The notes beneath the pieces were generated by a model. It was not told the origin of the DNA and searched no databases. It saw only the letters and a program-made list of their open reading frames with translations. Positions 54,058 through 63,653 of a stretch of DNA of 64,000 bases are shown piece by piece; position 1 is the first letter of the stretch, and each line of letters opens with the position of its first letter. The stretch comes from Congregibacter brevis (GTDB lineage: Bacteria > Pseudomonadota > Gammaproteobacteria > Pseudomonadales > Halieaceae): assembly GCF_045689245.1 (NCBI RefSeq), contig NZ_CP136865.1, forward strand, positions 2,418,001 to 2,482,000. The letters run 5' to 3'. Position numbers and translations under genes: made by a program.

Positions 54058-55281
54058 ATGGATATGACAATCGTATACGGCGTTGGCATGTTTACCGCGA
54101 TGATTCTCGCGCTGGTAGGCATCATTCTTTATGCGCGAACGCTTCTGGTCAGCAGTGGTGATGTAACTATTGAAATCAACGGTGAGCGCAACATCACCGT
54201 ACCGGCGGGTGGCAAATTGCTGCAGACCCTTTCGGAAGCAAATGTGTTTCTGGCCTCGGCCTGCGGTGGCGGTGGTACCTGCGCCCAGTGCAAGTGCATT
54301 GTGAATGAAGGGGGTGGCTCTATGCTGCCCACCGAGGAATCTCACTTCACGCGTCGCGACGCATCCGATGGGTGGCGACTTTCCTGCCAAACCGCTGTGA
54401 AGCAGGACATGAAGATCCAGGTACCTGAAGAGGTATTTGGGGTTAAGCAGTGGGAGTGCACCGTAGAGAGTAACCCCAATGTGGCAACCTTCATTAAAGA
54501 GCTGACATTGCGTTTGCCTGAAGGCGAGAGTGTTGATTTCCGGGCCGGTGGTTATGTCCAGCTCGAGTGCCCGCCGCATTTAGTCAATTATAGTGATTTT
54601 GACGTAGACGAGGAGTATCGCGGGGACTGGGAGCGCTTTGGGTTCTTTAAGATGTCGTCGCAGGTAGATGACACGGTAATTCGCGCGTACTCCATGGCTA
54701 ACTACCCGGAGGAAAAGGGCGTAGTTAAGTTCAATATCCGGATTGCCACACCACCTCCTGGCAGTGAAGGGATTGCTCCTGGGCAGATGTCGTCTTGGGT
54801 ATTTGGATTGAAGCCTGGTGACAAAGTGACGGTGTACGGTCCCTTTGGCGAGTTCTTTGCGAAAGACACTGATGCTGAAATGGTGTTTATTGGTGGTGGC
54901 GCGGGTATGGCACCCATGCGATCTCACATCTTTGATCAGCTGAAGCGTCTGGGTAGCAAGCGGAAGATTTCTTTTTGGTACGGCGCTCGATCTCTGCGCG
55001 AGATGTTTTACGTGGAAGATTACGACGGCCTTGCGGCGGATAACGAGAACTTCGACTGGCATGTCGCTCTGTCTGATCCGCAGCCGGAAGATAACTGGGA
55101 TGGCCTGACGGGCTTTATCCATAATGTCCTCTTTGAGGAATACCTGAAAGATCATCCTGCACCAGAGGACTGCGAGTACTACATGTGTGGTCCGCCAATG
55201 ATGAACGCGGCTGTGATCAAGATGCTCACCGATTTGGGTGTCGAGCCAGAAAACATCATGCTGGATGATTTCGGCGGGTAA
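54058..55281 (+). CDS. nqrF: Na+-NQR subunit F (NADH dehydrogenase)
   Basis: 407 aa. One N-terminal span, then a [2Fe-2S] ferredoxin domain with ligands Cys69, Cys75, Cys78 and Cys110 (ACGGGGTCAQCKC, RLSCQTA), FAD domain (RAYSMANYPEE) and NADH domain (FIGGGAGMAPMRSH, YYMCGPPMMNAAV). It oxidises NADH and feeds electrons to the membrane part. Ends LDDFGG, family typical. Confidence 0.97.
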   Translation: MDMTIVYGVGMFTAMILALVGIILYARTLLVSSGDVTIEINGERNITVPAGGKLLQTLSEANVFLASACGGGGTCAQCKCIVNEGGGSMLPTEESHFTRRDASDGWRLSCQTAVKQDMKIQVPEEVFGVKQWECTVESNPNVATFIKELTLRLPEGESVDFRAGGYVQLECPPHLVNYSDFDVDEEYRGDWERFGFFKMSSQVDDTVIRAYSMANYPEEKGVVKFNIRIATPPPGSEGIAPGQMSSWVFGLKPGDKVTVYGPFGEFFAKDTDAEMVFIGGGAGMAPMRSHIFDQLKRLGSKRKISFWYGARSLREMFYVEDYDGLAADNENFDWHVALSDPQPEDNWDGLTGFIHNVLFEEYLKDHPAPEDCEYYMCGPPMMNAAVIKMLTDLGVEPENIMLDDFGG

Positions 55282-55360
55282 CAGCCGCGAAAGCATTGAA
55301 AGATGCGAAAGAACTGAAAGATCCGCGGGCTCAATTCTGAGCCTGCTTGCGGTAAGCCTT

Positions 55361-56416
55361 ATGCCCCCAAACCTGAAAAACATAATTGTCGTCCTTCTGG
55401 CGGTGATGCTGGTATCGTCGTGCGAGCGTGGGCCCCGGCGAGAAGTCCTTAACGGCGCCACCATGGGTACGACCTGGTCAGTGATCTACCGCTCGCCGAA
55501 TACTGATGGCAAAGGGATCAGCCCAGAAGACCTACAGGTACTTATAGAGACTGAGCTCGTAGCCATTAATCAGGCCCTATCTACCTACATTCCTGACTCC
55601 GAAATTTCGCGACTGAATCGTGCCGCCGGCGAAACCCCCGTGGTTCTCTCACCTCGCCTTACCAAGGTTCTGAATGCCGCTTTTGCGATAGGTGAGAAGA
55701 CCGAGGGTGCCTATGACGTCACCGTGGGGCCGTTGATCGAGCTGTGGGGTTTCGGTGCCCAGTTTCGGGAGTCCGAGCCGCCCAGCAATGCCGATATTCA
55801 CTCGGCCATGGCGTCAGTCGGTGCCCATCGCCTAAGTTTGGATGCGTCAGCGTCAACGCTCAGTAGACCCGCTGGGGTGGCAGTCGACCTGTCATCTATT
55901 GCCAAGGGTTATGCCGTCGACCAGTTACATGAATTGCTGCTGGCTCAAGGGATCGTAGACAGTCTCGTGGAGATTGGCGGCGAGCTTCGCGCGTCGGGAG
56001 AGCGTCCGGAGGGCGGTCCATGGCGCCTCGCCGTAGAGTCGCCAGATCCGTCCAGGGCTCGATTCATCGAGGCCCTGAGTGTAAGTAACGCCGCCGTCGC
56101 GACATCCGGAGACTACCGTAACTATTTCGAATACGAGGGGCGAAGATACTCTCACCTTGTCGATCCGCGAACGGGTTATCCCGTGGCTCATGAATTGGTG
56201 TCAGTGACCGTCATTGCTGGTCACTGCATGGTAGCTGACGCTTGGGCGACTGCTTTACTGGTACTTGGTCTTGATGGGGCTATTGAGCTGGCCGAGAGCG
56301 AAGGTTTAGCCGCGCACTTTGTTTCTCGGGGAGAAGAAGGGCTTGAGGTACACTATACCGAGCTGTTTGATGCCTATCGGCAAAATACACAGACCAAGGA
56401 AGAGCCCACAGGGTAA
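55361..56416 (+). CDS. apbE: FAD:protein FMN transferase (ApbE), lipoprotein
   Basis: 351 aa from ATG 55361; upstream open frame overlapping nqrF is not used. N-terminal lipobox MLVSSCERG after an export helix, so it is a periplasmic lipoprotein. Family blocks: MGTTWSVIYR, SRLNRAAGE, DLSSIAKGYAVDQ, LVEIGGELRASG, HLVDPRTGYP and ADAWATALLVLG. It attaches FMN to threonines of NqrB and NqrC, matching its place right after nqrF. Confidence 0.96.
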   Translation: MPPNLKNIIVVLLAVMLVSSCERGPRREVLNGATMGTTWSVIYRSPNTDGKGISPEDLQVLIETELVAINQALSTYIPDSEISRLNRAAGETPVVLSPRLTKVLNAAFAIGEKTEGAYDVTVGPLIELWGFGAQFRESEPPSNADIHSAMASVGAHRLSLDASASTLSRPAGVAVDLSSIAKGYAVDQLHELLLAQGIVDSLVEIGGELRASGERPEGGPWRLAVESPDPSRARFIEALSVSNAAVATSGDYRNYFEYEGRRYSHLVDPRTGYPVAHELVSVTVIAGHCMVADAWATALLVLGLDGAIELAESEGLAAHFVSRGEEGLEVHYTELFDAYRQNTQTKEEPTG

Positions 56417-56459
56417 GCTTTCCGGCGCAAGGCGCCACTGACGTCACACTGGAGTTGTT

Positions 56460-56696
56460 ATGGTTTTTGTTCTCGCATTCCTGGTTATGGGCTTGATTAT
56501 GGCTGGTATGGCCATTGGTGCCATGGCGGGTCGTGGGCCGCTTAAGGGCTCCTGCGGAGGGCTGTCAGCTGTGGGCATAGAAGGGCGCTGCGAAATTTGC
56601 GGTGATGACCCGAGCCTTTGCGAAGAGCAGACTCAGGGTTCTATTCAAAACGCGACCAACGAGAGCGAAGCGCGATTTTACGACGCCAGTAAGTAA
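56460..56696 (+). CDS. nqrM: Na+-NQR maturation protein NqrM
   Basis: 78 aa. One hydrophobic N-terminal segment (VFVLAFLVMGLIMAGMAIGA), then a cysteine-rich part CGG...CEICGDDPSLCEE with four cysteines. NqrM is needed to deliver iron to the NqrD/NqrE centre. It is 43 bases after apbE and completes the cassette. Length matches the family. Confidence 0.93.
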   Translation: MVFVLAFLVMGLIMAGMAIGAMAGRGPLKGSCGGLSAVGIEGRCEICGDDPSLCEEQTQGSIQNATNESEARFYDASK

Positions 56697-56717
56697 CACA
56701 GCTGTAGAATTTGATTC

Positions 56718-57977
56718 ATGGCCTCCTATACACGGTTTTTGGGGCTACGCTACGGCTTTAGTCGACAACGTTCGCGCTTCACCGCGCTGGTGTCTCTGGC
56801 CTCGATGCTCGGCATGATGCTCGGTGTCGCCAGTCTGATTACCGTGCTTTCGGTGATGAACGGGTTTGGGGGAGAGTTGCGAGGCCGTATTCTTGCACTT
56901 GTTCCCCATGCCTATGTGGAGTTGCATCCCAAAGAGCAGCAGGCCGCGGCGGATCAGAAAACCGACACGACCGCGGAGTTGTCCGCGGGCCTCCTATCTC
57001 ACCCTGATGTCCTCGCAGTAGCGCCATTTGTACGTGAGACGGTCCTTTTTTCAGGGCCCTATCGCCAGCAGGGAGCATCGCTTACAGGGATCGATGTCGA
57101 GAAACAGTCGGGTTTGACGGCGCTTGATGAGTTTTTACTCGCAGGAAGCCTTGACGATTTAAATACAGACTTCACAGTTATCCTGGGAGCCGCCCTCGCG
57201 CGAATGTTGGGGGTGATTCCGGGGGATGAGATACGCATTGTCCTCCCGCAAGTGAGTACGACCCCCCTGGGTTTGTTTCCTAGGTCCCGCTTGCTGAGGG
57301 TTGTTGGATTGTTCGAAGTCGGTGCTCAACAAGATGCGCTATTGGCCTATGTATCGCTCAACACAGCGAATCGCCTGTTAAAGAGTGGCGGTACTCGAGG
57401 GGTGCAGCTTCGCACTAGCGACCTAATGACCGCTCCGAATCTGAGTCATTCCTTAGAGAACGAGATTAATGGCCTCGGCGTGTATCGACCCTGGAGTGAA
57501 ACTCAGGGCTCGCTCTTTCGGGCGATTCGTATGGAGAAGATCACCGTAAGTATCCTGCTTCTTAGCGTTGTGCTTGTCGCCGCGTTTAATGTTGTTTCCA
57601 CCCTGGTGATGGCCGTGACCGAGAAGCGCAGAGATATTGCGGTGCTTCGCACCATGGGTGCCACGCCCATTGGTATTTCGAAGATTTTTCTTACTCAGGG
57701 TTTGGCGCTTGCGCTATTGGGGGTGTGGGCGGGTACGGTAGTCGGGGTACTACTGTCGATTTATGTCGCAGACGTAGTGGATTTTTTTGAACGGCTTTTC
57801 GACGCGAGGATTTTTGATCCGTCGGTCTATTTTATTTCTCGATTGCCGTCGCAGCTGATGTGGGGCGATGTGCTCGTTGTAGGTGTCGCGGCTACTTTGC
57901 TGAGCGTGATAGCGGCGATTTACCCGGCTTGGCGAGCCAGTCGAATAGCCCCTGCTGAGGTTCTCCGTTATGAGTGA
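56718..57977 (+). CDS. lolC: Lipoprotein-releasing system permease LolC/LolE
   Basis: 419 aa permease of the LolCDE transporter that moves lipoproteins from the inner membrane to LolA. First span near 20-50 (LASMLGMMLGVASLITVLSVMNGFGGE), a large periplasmic domain, and three C-terminal FtsX-type spans (LLLSVVLVAAFNVVSTLVMAVTEKRRDIAVLRTMGA block). Followed by lolD with an eight-base overlap. LolC and LolE are similar; which is which here follows position. Confidence 0.95.
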   Translation: MASYTRFLGLRYGFSRQRSRFTALVSLASMLGMMLGVASLITVLSVMNGFGGELRGRILALVPHAYVELHPKEQQAAADQKTDTTAELSAGLLSHPDVLAVAPFVRETVLFSGPYRQQGASLTGIDVEKQSGLTALDEFLLAGSLDDLNTDFTVILGAALARMLGVIPGDEIRIVLPQVSTTPLGLFPRSRLLRVVGLFEVGAQQDALLAYVSLNTANRLLKSGGTRGVQLRTSDLMTAPNLSHSLENEINGLGVYRPWSETQGSLFRAIRMEKITVSILLLSVVLVAAFNVVSTLVMAVTEKRRDIAVLRTMGATPIGISKIFLTQGLALALLGVWAGTVVGVLLSIYVADVVDFFERLFDARIFDPSVYFISRLPSQLMWGDVLVVGVAATLLSVIAAIYPAWRASRIAPAEVLRYE

Positions 57978-58653
57978 TTCACTGGCGCTAAACTGCCGTA
58001 ACGTGCACAAGAGTTATGAGGACGGGCGGTCCCGCGTGACGGTGCTGCGCGGTGTTGATTTTGCGCTCGAGGAAGGCGAAAAGGTCGCCATTATCGGGTC
58101 TTCGGGGTCAGGAAAGTCGACGCTTTTGAATCTTCTTGGTGGGCTCGATCATGTGTCCGAGGGTGAAGTCGCCCTTGCGGGCAAAGTGCTGGCTCCAATG
58201 TCCGAAAGCCAACTGGCGGGTTGGCGAAATTTGCATCTGGGGTTTGTGTACCAGTTTCACCACTTACTTCCGGAGTTCTCTGCTCTGGAGAACGTGGCGA
58301 TGCCCCAATTGATTGCCGGTGTGTCGCGCCGAGAGGCGCACGATAAAGCAGCTGCGATGCTCGAAGAGGTTGGACTGAGTACTCGGAGTACCCATCGACC
58401 TGGGCAATTGTCCGGAGGAGAGCGGCAGAGGGTGGCTATTGCTCGAAGCCTCATCAACAACCCCCGCTGCGTTTTAATGGATGAGCCCACAGGTAACCTG
58501 GATCCGGAAGCCGCGGAGCAGGTGTTAGAACTGATCGATAAGCTCCGTGAAAAGCATAGCGCCTTCGTTGTTGTCACCCACGATCTTAGCGTAGCGCACC
58601 GCATGCAAAGGGTACTGCGACTCACGGACGGACGACTGGAAGCTGCTCCGTGA
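57970..58653 (+). CDS. lolD: Lipoprotein-releasing ABC transporter ATPase LolD
   Basis: 227 aa. Walker A GSSGSGKSTLLNLLGGLD, signature LSGGERQRVAIARSL, Walker B CVLMDEPTGNLDPE and H-loop VVTHD. The LolD-typical segment FVYQFHHLLPEFSALENVAMP is present. Overlaps lolC by eight bases and lolE by four (GTGA). Confidence 0.97.
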   Translation: MSDSLALNCRNVHKSYEDGRSRVTVLRGVDFALEEGEKVAIIGSSGSGKSTLLNLLGGLDHVSEGEVALAGKVLAPMSESQLAGWRNLHLGFVYQFHHLLPEFSALENVAMPQLIAGVSRREAHDKAAAMLEEVGLSTRSTHRPGQLSGGERQRVAIARSLINNPRCVLMDEPTGNLDPEAAEQVLELIDKLREKHSAFVVVTHDLSVAHRMQRVLRLTDGRLEAAP

Positions 58654-59879
58654 CACTTTGGGAAACGCTGCGAATAGCGCTGCGCTATACCCTGGCATTT
58701 GGGAGGGGGCATCTCTCTGTGTTCATGGCGGGAGTGTCGATGACGGGCCTGATTCTCGGCACAGCCCTGTTGCTCACGGTGCTTTCGGTGATGAACGGTT
58801 TTGAGCGGGAAATGCGTGAGCGTATCCTGGCTTTGGTACCTCATGTAACTGTACATACCCCCGCTGATGGTGGCGAAGAGTACAGCCTGCGTGAACGTCT
58901 GGAAGCCTTACCTTCGGTGCTATCAGTTTCCCCATTCGTCAGCTTTGACGGGATGGCTATTCGCGGTCGAGATGTCGTTGCGATTTCTGGATTGGGGCTG
59001 GAATCAATGCCAGCACCGCTTCCCGGTATTATCGAGCTGCCGAAGCTTGAAACCTTGTCCGGCGTAGTGCTGGGGGATTCGGTTGCGCAGCGCTTGGGTG
59101 CAGAAGCAGGGGACAGCATTACCGTTATCGTTCCACCTCGCGGTGGAAGAAACCGCACAGCCATCGGTACCCAACGTATTGCGGTTGCGGCAGTGGTAGA
59201 TACAGGTACAGAACTCGACGAAACCTTGAGTTTGATGTCTCTCAAACAGGCTTCGATGCTTGCCGGCATCGGTAGGGGCGACCAGCAGGGCATCAGCGGT
59301 TTGCAGCTGCGCTACGAGGACCCTTTCGCAGTGGAGCTATTGCTGTCCCAGTTACGCCGGGAGTTGCCGCCGGGAAGTTACGCCACCACCTGGCGTATGA
59401 CCCACGGAAACCTTTATGCGGCGATTCAGCTGTCCCGCGATTTAGTGGTGTTGTTGCTGACGTCAATAATTGGGGTGGCGGCGTTCAACGTTGTCTCGGC
59501 TCTGGTGCTGATCGTGATTGACCAGCGTGGAGCAATCGCAATTATGCGAACCCTGGGCGCGACCCCAGCTAATATGGCATCTGTGTTTATTGCACAAGGT
59601 TTGATCATTGGCATCATTGGCTCTGCAATCGGCTGTGCCCTGGGGGCGGCACTGTGCACTGCACTACCCGGGATTGTGGCGAGTCTTGAGCGAGGTTTAG
59701 GTTTCCAGTTCCTGAGTACCGACGTCTACCCGGTATCGTTTATCCCCGTCGACTTGCGGGGCGGCGACGTGTTGCTCATCGCAAGTGTGGCAATTGTCAT
59801 GTGTGTGCTTGCGGCTTTGTACCCGGCAATTCGCGCTGCGCGTCTTCAGCCAGCCAATGTCTTACATCAGGATCTTTGA
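58650..59879 (+). CDS. lolE: Lipoprotein-releasing system permease LolE/LolC
   Basis: 409 aa, GTG start coupled to lolD. Same architecture as the first permease: span at about 20-50 (GVSMTGLILGTALLLTVLSVMNGF), periplasmic domain, and three C-terminal spans (VLLLTSIIGVAAFNVVSALVLIVIDQRGAIAIMRTLGA block). It overlaps the convergent DUF2062 gene by 13 bases at the 3' end. Confidence 0.95.
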   Translation: MTLWETLRIALRYTLAFGRGHLSVFMAGVSMTGLILGTALLLTVLSVMNGFEREMRERILALVPHVTVHTPADGGEEYSLRERLEALPSVLSVSPFVSFDGMAIRGRDVVAISGLGLESMPAPLPGIIELPKLETLSGVVLGDSVAQRLGAEAGDSITVIVPPRGGRNRTAIGTQRIAVAAVVDTGTELDETLSLMSLKQASMLAGIGRGDQQGISGLQLRYEDPFAVELLLSQLRRELPPGSYATTWRMTHGNLYAAIQLSRDLVVLLLTSIIGVAAFNVVSALVLIVIDQRGAIAIMRTLGATPANMASVFIAQGLIIGIIGSAIGCALGAALCTALPGIVASLERGLGFQFLSTDVYPVSFIPVDLRGGDVLLIASVAIVMCVLAALYPAIRAARLQPANVLHQDL

Positions 59880-60391
59880 GAGCGACGTTTTTTGCGCTTC
59901 TTCCACTGTCTGGCAACACGGATGCGCCACAGTACGTTGACCACAAAGTAGCCCAGGCTTCCAAAAAATAAACCGCAAAGCAGGCAGCCTGCCACCAGTG
60001 GTCGCCATACACGGAGCAGCTCTTCTTCAACCCACTGGATGCTTAAGGCGAACTCTATTTCTTTTATCGGGACGTCAATAATCAGCGCGCCTACCTGATA
60101 CGCAAGATAGAAAATCGCTGGCACCGTGAGGGGATTGGTTATCCAAACCAGGCCTACGGAAATTGGCAGATTGCACCTGAGCATGACCGCGCCTAAGGCC
60201 GCTAGAAGCATCTGGCCGGGTACAGGTATGAACGCTAGAAAGAGGCCTACAAAGAAGGCCATTGAGGCGGAATATCGATTGATGTGCCAAAGATTGCTGG
60301 CGTAGACCCACTCACCAAGAATATTCAGGGTGCCATGTTTTCTGAGCCTGGCGGGCGAGGGCATCAGCGATTTTAGAGTTTTTCGCGGCAT
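59867..60391 (-). CDS. DUF2062 domain-containing membrane protein
   Basis: 174 aa. Two or three membrane segments (MAFFVGLFLAFIPVPGQMLLAALGAV, VWITNPLTVPAIFYLAYQVGALI, LVAGCLLCGLFFGSLGYFVV) and a strongly basic tail (RQWKKRKKRRSQRS). The SVGLVWITNPLT motif is family diagnostic. Function unknown; position between lolE and comEC is the Pseudomonas order. 3' ends of this gene and lolE overlap. Confidence 0.9.
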   Translation of the reverse strand: MPRKTLKSLMPSPARLRKHGTLNILGEWVYASNLWHINRYSASMAFFVGLFLAFIPVPGQMLLAALGAVMLRCNLPISVGLVWITNPLTVPAIFYLAYQVGALIIDVPIKEIEFALSIQWVEEELLRVWRPLVAGCLLCGLFFGSLGYFVVNVLWRIRVARQWKKRKKRRSQRS

Positions 60392-60530
60392 TCTCAGTTG
60401 ATCACAAATGCTGTTCGATGAAACGCAAATGCTGTTTGTTGAAAAGAGTTGTCGTGCTTCACTAGAACACCGGCCAAGTAGCGGAAGACTCCCGAATTGT
60501 GCGCGACATTATGCCGTTCGAAGCGCAGCG

Positions 60531-62981
60531 ATGGTAGCGCCGTATGCACTATTGCCTCCTTCGTTGTTAGCGGGAGTTTTGGTGTTGCAATTACCGGAAT
60601 TGCCGACGGTTGAACAGGCACTACTTGGGCTGGCAATGGTCACTGGCGCTGTTTCTTGCGGGATCTTGAGCCTTGTATCGCGCCGACTTTGCTCAAGCGG
60701 AATTGGAGCCGGACGATATTCTTTCAACGGGTATTTGTTCGCTGCTTTTGCTGCGTGCTGTATCTGTGCGAGCTTAGTACTGGTTCACGCCGCTGCGTGG
60801 CAGGAACGGCTTGTATCACCGCTTTGTGAGGGTAAGAAGCTTGCCGTAGTTGGGACGATTGATGGGTTGGTAGGGTTGCTTCCTGGGCCGAGGCCAGTGT
60901 TTCGGTTTGATTTGCGCGTGCGTCGTATCGTTCCCTCCAGCTGCGGGGGGCCTAGACGCCTGAGAATGTACTTGGACCCCAGTCAACTGATGATGGATGA
61001 GCTGAGAGTAGGGCGCTCTCCAGAGTCAGAGATTTTAAACGTGCCGTCAGTTTTACTGCCGGGTGCGACCATAGAGTTCGAAGCACGTCTCCGCCGTCCT
61101 TGGGGGTTGGTTAATCCCGCGGCTCAGCAGGGTGAGTTGTTTTATCTGGCATCAGGTATTCACGGTGTGGGGTCTGTAAGTCATCTCTCATTTATGTTTA
61201 GTGAGCAGGGGCGCTCCCTCAGTCTCGGGCACGCGATTGATCGCTTGCGTCATGCCGTCTCATCTGCAATTCAACAGCAGGTTCCAGGAGATGTAGGCGC
61301 GTTATTGTCAGCACTAGCCGTAGGTGACCGGAGAGCTATGACTAGCGATGCCTGGAGTCGTTTGCGTCTTTTTGGTTTGACGCATCTGATGGTCATCTCG
61401 GGAATGCATGTCACACTACTAGCAATTCCCGGATGGTATCTGGGGATGGGCCTTTCACGCACGCTGAGTTCGTTTAGAGGGGCGGGGCGCGGCGTTCCAC
61501 AGATAGCCCCCTTCGGCGCCCTCGTGTTTGCCGGTGCTTACGCATTGATCTCAGGGTTTGCCTTGCCCGCGCAACGCGCGCTTCTTACCCTCGGTTTCGT
61601 GATGTTGCCCAAGCTAGTGGGTCGAACTACGAATTCAGGCTGGTCTTTCCCTATCGCAGTGTTCGGCCTTTTCGCTCTTAACCCTCTGAGTATCTTAACC
61701 CCGGGCTTTTGGCTTAGTGTAGGCGCAGTGACGCTGCTTCTTTGGTTTACGGCCTGGCGGGGCAGCACTGCGTGGCTTCGCAGCCTTTGGAGTTCTCAGG
61801 GCTACATGATTCTGGCAATGATTCCTCTAAGTCTCTTTTGGTTTCAGGAGTCCAGCAGTATCGGAGGAGTTATCAATCTAGTCGCCGTACCTCTCGTAAC
61901 GTTCTTGGTCGTGCCGCTACTTTTGAGCGCCATTGCTCTGGCTCCTCTGTTTCCCGATATTGGGTCTGGATTACTGAATTCAGCGGCTATTTTGCTGGGA
62001 TTCATGTGGTCTGGCATGTCGCACTGGGAGCCAGTAGTAGGCCGGGTGAGTCTGCTGCAGCAGAGCCCCGGTGAGCTTACGCTTTTTATGCTAATGCTCG
62101 CTGTGGTTTTGTGGATGCTTCCGAAGTTCCGCGGCCGGTTCCTTGTGATTGCACTACTGACTTCTCCCGTCGCTGTTACATCCCGGGTGACAGGTAGTGG
62201 CGTAGACATTACGTTCTTTGACGTAGGGCAGGGCACCGCGGTGCTAGTGCGTCAGGGAAGAAACGCGCTGCTCTACGACACTGGCGGCGGTCACTCGGCG
62301 GAGTCGTCAGCTGCAAATAGGGCTATTTTGCCGATGTTTCAGTCACAGGGAATCAATGTGCTGGACACCTTGGTAATCAGTCACCCTGATAATGACCACG
62401 ACGGGGGGGAGTCTGCGATATCCGAGCGCACGCCACCAAAGCAAATCAGGCGGGGCCTCGCGGCGAAAGAGAGCGAGGCGTGCAGGTTGGGCGAAACGAC
62501 CAATTTTGGTGAGTCAGTAACTCTTCGCTTCCTATCACAGAGTCTGGCGCGCGACAGTGACAACAATGCCTCCTGCGTTTTGCTGGTGATGGTTTTTGGC
62601 AAACGCCTTCTTCTGGCAGGTGATATTGCTTCACCGCGTGAACGGGAGCTTTTGAGTTACTGGGGCGCGCAGACACGGGCTGACGTACTGCTCTCAACGC
62701 ATCATGGCTCTGCCGGGTCAAACAGTCTGCTCTGGCTGCGATCAGTGTCTCCCAGCTTGATGGTTGTGACGGCGGGACGCGCCAACCGCTTTGGGCATCC
62801 TGCGCGAAGGGTCGTCGATGATGCACAGGCGTCTGGCGTTACCGTAATAAACACCGCTACCCACGGGGCGGTGACCCTAAGAATCTCCCCTGAAGGAAGG
62901 ATTCAGTGCAGGGCCTCTCGGCATCGCTGGGCGCCATTTTGGCGGCGGGGTGAATTTACTCGTAATTGCCTTCCTCCCTGA
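60531..62981 (+). CDS. comEC: ComEC/Rec2 family DNA internalisation protein
   Basis: 816 aa from ATG 60531; the frame is open from 60408, but that part would overlap the divergent promoter region. N-terminal DUF4131, a competence domain with about eight to ten spans (LFGLTHLMVISGMHVTLLAI, ALISGFALPAQRALL, FALNPLSILTPGFWLS) and a C-terminal metallo-beta-lactamase domain: FFDVGQGTAVLVRQG, SHPDNDHDGG (HxDxDH-like) and LSTHHGSAGSNS. Carries single-stranded DNA across the inner membrane in transformation. Confidence 0.92.
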   Translation: MVAPYALLPPSLLAGVLVLQLPELPTVEQALLGLAMVTGAVSCGILSLVSRRLCSSGIGAGRYSFNGYLFAAFAACCICASLVLVHAAAWQERLVSPLCEGKKLAVVGTIDGLVGLLPGPRPVFRFDLRVRRIVPSSCGGPRRLRMYLDPSQLMMDELRVGRSPESEILNVPSVLLPGATIEFEARLRRPWGLVNPAAQQGELFYLASGIHGVGSVSHLSFMFSEQGRSLSLGHAIDRLRHAVSSAIQQQVPGDVGALLSALAVGDRRAMTSDAWSRLRLFGLTHLMVISGMHVTLLAIPGWYLGMGLSRTLSSFRGAGRGVPQIAPFGALVFAGAYALISGFALPAQRALLTLGFVMLPKLVGRTTNSGWSFPIAVFGLFALNPLSILTPGFWLSVGAVTLLLWFTAWRGSTAWLRSLWSSQGYMILAMIPLSLFWFQESSSIGGVINLVAVPLVTFLVVPLLLSAIALAPLFPDIGSGLLNSAAILLGFMWSGMSHWEPVVGRVSLLQQSPGELTLFMLMLAVVLWMLPKFRGRFLVIALLTSPVAVTSRVTGSGVDITFFDVGQGTAVLVRQGRNALLYDTGGGHSAESSAANRAILPMFQSQGINVLDTLVISHPDNDHDGGESAISERTPPKQIRRGLAAKESEACRLGETTNFGESVTLRFLSQSLARDSDNNASCVLLVMVFGKRLLLAGDIASPRERELLSYWGAQTRADVLLSTHHGSAGSNSLLWLRSVSPSLMVVTAGRANRFGHPARRVVDDAQASGVTVINTATHGAVTLRISPEGRIQCRASRHRWAPFWRRGEFTRNCLPP

Positions 62982-62996
62982 AGGTTCATCCGCGGT

Positions 62997-63002
62997 TATA
63001 AT
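62997..63002 (+). promoter_or_regulatory. Possible -10 of exbBD
   Basis: TATAAT 28 bases before the exbB GTG, just past the comEC stop. No matching -35 at the normal distance. Confidence 0.3.
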
Positions 63003-63029
63003 CAGACCCTTAGCCAGAGGAGCCTGACA

Positions 63030-63653
63030 GTGCTGGAACTAATCACCGCCGGCGGTTTGTTGATGATCATCATCATAGCCTGCTCGGTCGTCGCCATTGC
63101 TATCTGCATTGAAAGAACCTACGTGTTAAATCGTCGTCGAATTGCGCCGCCGCACTTACTTGCGAATGTCTGGAAACAGCTTAAGGCGGGTGAGCTTGAT
63201 GCGACGAAATTACGTAATCTTCGAGACTCATCTCCCCTCGGAAGGATCTTGGCAGCAGGACTTGCGAACGCACATCATGGCCGCGATGTCATGAAGGAGA
63301 GCATCGAAGAGGCAGCCGGCCACGTAGTTCATGATCTTGAAAGATACTTAAACACCCTTGGTACGATCGCGGCTATCGCCCCGCTATTGGGTTTATTGGG
63401 TACGGTAGTGGGCATGATCAGAGTGTTTGCCGAAATTATGTCTCAAGGCACGGGTAACGCCAGCGCGCTTGCAGGCGGTATCTCCGAAGCGCTGATTACT
63501 ACCGCTGCGGGCCTCTGCGTCGCGATCCCAGCCCTCGTAATGCACAGGTATTTTAGCGGGCGTATCGATGGCATTGTTATTGAGCTCGAGCAGCAAACCA
63601 TTAAGTTGGTTGATGCACTGCATGCGCGGGAAGAGGGGCGCGATTCGGCGTGA
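63030..63653 (+). CDS. exbB: MotA/TolQ/ExbB proton-channel family protein
   Basis: 207 aa, GTG start after AGAGG. Three membrane spans: GGLLMIIIIACSVVAIAICIE (5-25), the LGTIAAIAPLLGLLGTVVGMIRVF block and ISEALITTAAGLCVAIPALVMHRYF. Energises TonB-like or lipid-linked transport with ExbD. Stop overlaps exbD start (GTGA). In Pseudomonas the homologous pair precedes lpxK. ExbB versus TolQ cannot be decided here. Confidence 0.93.
   Translation: MLELITAGGLLMIIIIACSVVAIAICIERTYVLNRRRIAPPHLLANVWKQLKAGELDATKLRNLRDSSPLGRILAAGLANAHHGRDVMKESIEEAAGHVVHDLERYLNTLGTIAAIAPLLGLLGTVVGMIRVFAEIMSQGTGNASALAGGISEALITTAAGLCVAIPALVMHRYFSGRIDGIVIELEQQTIKLVDALHAREEGRDSA

Noticed and set aside
53743..55464. Two long minus-strand frames (278 and 294 codons) opposite nqrE, nqrF and apbE
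   Set aside because: They mirror highly conserved nqr genes and have no start signals or recognisable domains.
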